Assembly (NCBI GenBank): GCA_947630315.1
Contig: CANRHA010000091.1
Location: 1 to 7,021, forward strand
Length of the DNA: 7,021 nucleotides
Reading direction: 5' to 3'
DNA from: an uncultured Clostridia bacterium
Lineage (GTDB): Bacteria > Bacillota > Clostridia > Oscillospirales > Ruminococcaceae
The notes below the pieces were generated by a model. The model saw only the letters and a list, made by a program, of their open reading frames with translations. It ran no database searches and was not told where the DNA came from. Below, in pieces: positions 3,941-7,021 of this stretch. Numbering within the stretch: the first letter of the stretch is position 1; every line of letters starts with the position of its first letter. A program made the position numbers and the translations under genes.

Positions 3941-6619
3941 ATGCAGTATATCGACATTTTTCTCGCTTCATCCATCGACGACCTACACAACGAACGCATG
4001 GAACTCGGCAATTATATCCGCGTTCTGAACGACATATATCAGAGCCGAGGGATTTACTTCCGCCTGCATATGTGCGAGGACATCTCCGACGAGCTTTCCG
4101 AAAAACGCTCTCAGGAAGTATATAATGATGTTATCAAAAAGTGCGACTACTTTTACATCATCTGCTGGCATAAGGCAGGACAGTACACCTTGGAGGAGTT
4201 CGACGTCGCGCTTGAACAGTTCAAGGTATCGGGCAAGGCGCCGAAAATAACTACTTTCTTCAAGCGGACTCCGGAACCCGCAGAGGCCGTTCGGAAGTTT
4301 ATGGAACGCCTCGACGGCGAACTTCAGCACTACTACACCGTTTTTGACAGCATAGATTCCGTCAAACTTAAAATTTTGCTTGAGATGGCTCAGCGCCCGG
4401 AACTCCAAATGCAGGTGACGTGCCAGGACGCGAAGCTTTCGCTCAACGGTCAGGAAGTCACCGACATACATATGGACAGGCTCCCCTTCTATGCAAATCA
4501 CGATAAGTTGGCGGAACTCAGGGAAAATCTCGAAAAGCTTAACAATGAATTTATCGATATAAAACTGCAAATCGCTCAGGACCCGCAGAACGACGAGCTG
4601 TTCGCAAAGCTTTACAAAATCAGCGGAGAGAAAAACAAGACCGAGGAGGAGCTGCACAGAATCGAAACCGACCTGTTGAAGCTTGCCTCGCGCGTGGTGG
4701 AGATGTCGTCGAGCGGAGAGTATCTTACTCAGCGCGCAAAGACGGCCATGCAGCTGTTTGAGCAGGGAAAGGTCAAGGAAGCGCTTGTCATTCTTGACGA
4801 CGAGGAACGCCGCCGCGACGCAAAACGCACCGCTGAGAAGGCAGCAGAGATCAAGAAGGAATATCAAGCGTATGTCAAGGAATGTCAGCTGAAAATCGAC
4901 GGTCTGAAGTCGGAGGGCGTTACAGCGGAATCTGCGGAACAGATCGTTGCGCTTTATGAGGAGATAGAGGGCTATGTCCGCGACGGCGGGCTGGATAGAT
5001 CGGTTCTGGTCGATTATATGAACTTTCTCAGAGGCCAAAACGATCATCAAAAGGCCTTAAAAAAGGGAGAGGAACTGTATCATTATTTCAAAAGTACTGA
5101 TGTAGACGAACTCGATTGGGCGTGGTTCTGCAACGATTATGCCGTTTTGCATCAGGAAATCGGCAGATTCGATGAAGCGGAAAGTCTATATAGCGAGGCC
5201 TTGGAAATATTCCGCAAATTGGTAAAGAAAAGCTCCGCATATGAGCATTTGTTAGCGATGGTCTGTATCAATTTCGGTAATTTATATAACGACTTAAAAC
5301 AGTATGATAAAGCAGAAGGACAGTATTATGAGGCCTTAGAAATCTATCAAAGATTGGCAAAAGATAACCCCGCGGACTATGAGGCCAACGTGGCGTCTGT
5401 ATATCATGATCTTGCAGTATTATATAGGGATACAATGCGCTATGACGAGGCAGAGAGGTTGGATAATGAGTCTTTGAGAATATATCTCAGACTGGCGGAA
5501 ACCGACCCTCAGACTTACGAGCCGGATGTGGCAATGTCATACAATAGCCTCGGTATATTGTACAAGGAAGCAAAACGCTATGACGAGGCCGAAAAGATGT
5601 ATTATGAGGCCTTGGAGATTCGCCGCAGACTGGCAAAAAAGAACCCTCGGGAACACGAGCCCGAGTTGGCAAAAGTTTGCAATAATATTGCCAACCTATA
5701 CTCAAAAACTCATCGCAGCGAGGAAGCAATAAGTCTGCTTGTTGAAGCCTTGAACATTTACCGCAAATTGGCAAAAGAAGACCCGCAGGCATTTGAAGCT
5801 TATGTGGCGGACATTTGCAACAATCTCGGCATACTGTATAAAGACTCGATGCGCACCGATGAAGCTGAAAAAATGTTCAACGAGGCTTTGGAGATTCGCC
5901 GAAAGCTCGCAAAGGACAACCCCCGAGCGTTTGAGAATTATTTGGCGGACACCTGCAATCAACACGGAACAATATACAAAATCACCGAGCAAAGCAAAGA
6001 AGCCGAAAAGCTTTATAGCGAAGCTTTGGAAATAAGCCGCCGGTTGGCAAAAGACAATCCCCGCGCGTTCGAGCATGATGTCGCGCAGGTTTGCTATAAT
6101 CTTGCAGGGTCGTATATGATGACAGATAGCAGCGCGGAAGCTGAAAAGCTATATAATGAGGCCTTGGAAATTTACCGCAGGCTTGCAAGATCCGATCCTC
6201 AGACATATGAGGACGAATTGGCCGATACCTGCAACGACCTCGGATTATTGTATAAAATTACGAATCAGCATGAAAAAGCCGAGCCGATATTAAAAGAAGC
6301 TCTGGAAGCTTACCGCAGATCGGCGAAAGCCGATCCGCAGAAATATGAGCCCGATGTTGCAAGGACATGCAACAATATTGCGCTGATTTTACATACCAAC
6401 GCCGACCGCTGCGAGGAAACCGAAAAATTATATAGTGAGGCATTGGAAATATACCGCAGGCTTGCAAAAGAAAATCCCGAAGAGTATGAGAAGTCTTTGG
6501 CGATAACCTGCTATAATCTCGCGATATTATTGTATAATTACATGTCAAACCGCGAAGACGAAGCCGAGGTGCTGTACAACGAGGCGCTGGAAATTAAGAG
6601 TAGGCTGGAAAACGGGTGA
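3941..6619 (+). CDS. DUF4062/TIR-like N-terminal domain with coiled-coil linker and long TPR array, 892 aa
   Basis: Residues 1-108 look like a flavodoxin/Rossmann-type domain. Strand 3-9 is followed by SS..DL..ER (10-19), strand 38-44, helix 53-67, strand 69-75, EEFDVALE (85-92) and strand 102-107. This resembles DUF4062, TIR and nucleoside deoxyribosyltransferase domains. A glutamate at 85, 86 or 92 could be catalytic in the TIR sense (inference). Residues about 120-185 may form a small beta region. About 185-325 is charged and helical, coiled-coil-like, with one TPR-like pair near 263-287. One degenerate TPR (about 368-409) precedes ten 45-48-residue repeats and a final half repeat (410-892). 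The repeat core is EALEIYRRLAK.NP, then a Y/C-N-L-G-LYK-type helix. There is no ATPase motif and no membrane helix. AAGGAG (3928-3933) supports the start. It is the last gene of the operon and probably the scaffold or sensor. Confidence 0.85.
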   Translation: MQYIDIFLASSIDDLHNERMELGNYIRVLNDIYQSRGIYFRLHMCEDISDELSEKRSQEVYNDVIKKCDYFYIICWHKAGQYTLEEFDVALEQFKVSGKAPKITTFFKRTPEPAEAVRKFMERLDGELQHYYTVFDSIDSVKLKILLEMAQRPELQMQVTCQDAKLSLNGQEVTDIHMDRLPFYANHDKLAELRENLEKLNNEFIDIKLQIAQDPQNDELFAKLYKISGEKNKTEEELHRIETDLLKLASRVVEMSSSGEYLTQRAKTAMQLFEQGKVKEALVILDDEERRRDAKRTAEKAAEIKKEYQAYVKECQLKIDGLKSEGVTAESAEQIVALYEEIEGYVRDGGLDRSVLVDYMNFLRGQNDHQKALKKGEELYHYFKSTDVDELDWAWFCNDYAVLHQEIGRFDEAESLYSEALEIFRKLVKKSSAYEHLLAMVCINFGNLYNDLKQYDKAEGQYYEALEIYQRLAKDNPADYEANVASVYHDLAVLYRDTMRYDEAERLDNESLRIYLRLAETDPQTYEPDVAMSYNSLGILYKEAKRYDEAEKMYYEALEIRRRLAKKNPREHEPELAKVCNNIANLYSKTHRSEEAISLLVEALNIYRKLAKEDPQAFEAYVADICNNLGILYKDSMRTDEAEKMFNEALEIRRKLAKDNPRAFENYLADTCNQHGTIYKITEQSKEAEKLYSEALEISRRLAKDNPRAFEHDVAQVCYNLAGSYMMTDSSAEAEKLYNEALEIYRRLARSDPQTYEDELADTCNDLGLLYKITNQHEKAEPILKEALEAYRRSAKADPQKYEPDVARTCNNIALILHTNADRCEETEKLYSEALEIYRRLAKENPEEYEKSLAITCYNLAILLYNYMSNREDEAEVLYNEALEIKSRLENG
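5168..6616 (+). repeat. In-gene tandem repeat, about 138 bp per unit, encoding TPRs
   Basis: Ten units and a half encode TPRs of 46 residues (45 in the first, 47 and 48 in units nine and ten). The stretches coding for EALEI-[YR]-RRLAK are the most alike at the DNA level, while the segments between repeats differ more. Units 2-8 are the most regular. Codons here look more AT-rich than in the first 1.1 kb of the same gene. Confidence 0.88.
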
Positions 6620-6633
6620 GAGGAGCGGGAGAT

Positions 6634-6658
6634 AAAAAACCTCCCCCGGTGGGGGAGG
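6634..6658 (-). terminator. Minus-strand terminator after the RyR operon
   Basis: A perfect 8-bp stem, cctccccc (6640-6647) with gggggagg (6651-6658), has loop ggt. Six A (6634-6639) lie on its left, so the T-run appears only on the minus strand. It would end transcripts arriving from the right, such as that of the 6750-6998 ORF. On the plus strand it is a hairpin without a T-run, but could protect the operon's 3' end. Confidence 0.75.
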
Positions 6659-6730
6659 CGTCCATAAAGAAGTTTTCAATCAAAAAATTAAATTTTGGCA
6701 CCCGTCAAGCGGAATTTAAGGCGATAATAG

Positions 6731-6758
6731 GGCAAGGATAATCCTTGCCTTATTTTTT
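6731..6758 (+). terminator. Plus-strand terminator of the RyR operon
   Basis: A perfect 8-bp stem, ggcaagga (6731-6738) with tccttgcc (6742-6749), has loop taa and is followed by ttattttttat. It gives the operon a 3' untranslated region of about 110 nt and overlaps the last codons of the minus-strand ORF. Confidence 0.82.
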
Positions 6759-6998
6759 ATGCTTCCGCTTACCTCTGCCATGTTTTCCTAATTTCCCCAA
6801 AATCTTCGACTTTGATATTGCGCTCAAAAGCGCAGCTTTCTCGTCCGGTTTCAAAGTATTGTATGGAATTTGCAGTTGATTGCAGACCAAAAACAACTGC
6901 TTCTCCCTCTCACTCCCCTTAAAATTCATAACCTCATCAATCTTTTTCTGAGCTTCGTCTGCCGTGTACGGAGCATCGGCAGTCGTGCTGTCTGTCAA
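6750..6998 (-). CDS. Small basic-tailed protein of unknown function, 82 codons, possibly a 5'-truncated remnant
   Basis: I do not recognise a family. The middle (about residues 29-70) reads like a real helical protein, and the C-terminus (about 70-82) is strongly basic with G/K/R/H, suggesting nucleic-acid contact (inference). The start is weak: the only upstream candidate is TTG at 6998-6996, a stop codon (TGA) lies one codon before it, and no good ribosome site precedes it. An internal ATG at codon 24 has a slight GAGG nearby. It may therefore be a shorter gene, the 3' end of a gene broken by frameshift, or a remnant. The codons look more AT-rich than in the operon. A matching minus-strand terminator lies at 6634-6658, which supports past or present transcription. 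Confidence 0.45.
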   Translation of the reverse strand: MTDSTTADAPYTADEAQKKIDEVMNFKGSEREKQLFLVCNQLQIPYNTLKPDEKAALLSAISKSKILGKLGKHGRGKRKHKK

Positions 6999-7021
6999 AT
7001 GTCATTCTCTAATGCCGTTAA

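Noticed and set aside
3983..5050. Minus-strand 355-codon ORF
   Set aside because: It lies wholly antisense to the well-supported TPR gene, in a frame left open by that gene's codon bias. No ribosome site or domain was seen.
5487..6548. Series of 74-124-codon minus-strand ORFs with similar repeated sequences
   Set aside because: They repeat only because the TPR coding units repeat.
6640..6658. Main terminator for the plus-strand operon
   Set aside because: The hairpin has no T-run on the plus strand; its A-run on the left makes it a minus-strand terminator. The plus terminator is at 6731-6758.

Overview
The window looks like chromosome of a Gram-positive, gut-type Clostridia (Bacillota), perhaps Oscillospiraceae/Ruminococcaceae. 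The evidence is strong AGGAGG-type ribosome sites before nearly every gene, near-consensus TTGACA/TATAAT promoters, GC-stem terminators with T-runs, and moderate GC. The family-level guess is inference from style and cannot be proven here.

Layout. Positions 1-182 hold the end of a tRNA operon (tRNA-Gly-GCC lacking one 5' base, then tRNA-Cys-GCA) and its terminator. Positions 233-774 hold a complete minus-strand unit: extended -10 promoter, ribosome site, a 146-residue membrane-anchored protein of unknown function, and a terminator. Positions 775-1163 are non-coding. They carry a composite repeat (two perfect hairpins flanking five copies of a 7-bp unit), a strong plus-strand promoter, and a leader of about 155 nt with nested and mutually exclusive helices. 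Positions 1164-1640 encode a YbjN-like protein. A large hairpin (1675-1718) separates it from a tight three-gene operon (1751-6619).

The operon is the centre of interest. Gene 1 (626 aa) has N-terminal membrane helices, two Rossmann-like modules (one with a clear GxGxxG), a four-cysteine cluster and a C-terminal RyR (ryanodine receptor) domain lacking its last helix. Gene 2 (91 aa) is a complete stand-alone RyR domain. Gene 3 (892 aa) starts with a Rossmann-like domain resembling DUF4062/TIR/nucleoside deoxyribosyltransferase proteins, continues with a helical, partly coiled-coil linker, and ends with about ten and a half TPRs of 46 residues. The genes are separated by 18 and 15 nt and all lie in one reading frame. 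My inference is a signalling or stress/immune module. In it, the TIR-like/TPR protein would sense or make a nucleotide-type signal, the small RyR protein would act as ligand reader or adaptor, and the membrane protein would act as receiver. The sequence does not prove this.

Positions 6620-7021 hold two terminators in opposite orientation, placed so that the convergent transcripts overlap, and a weakly supported 82-codon minus-strand ORF that may be a 5'-truncated remnant.
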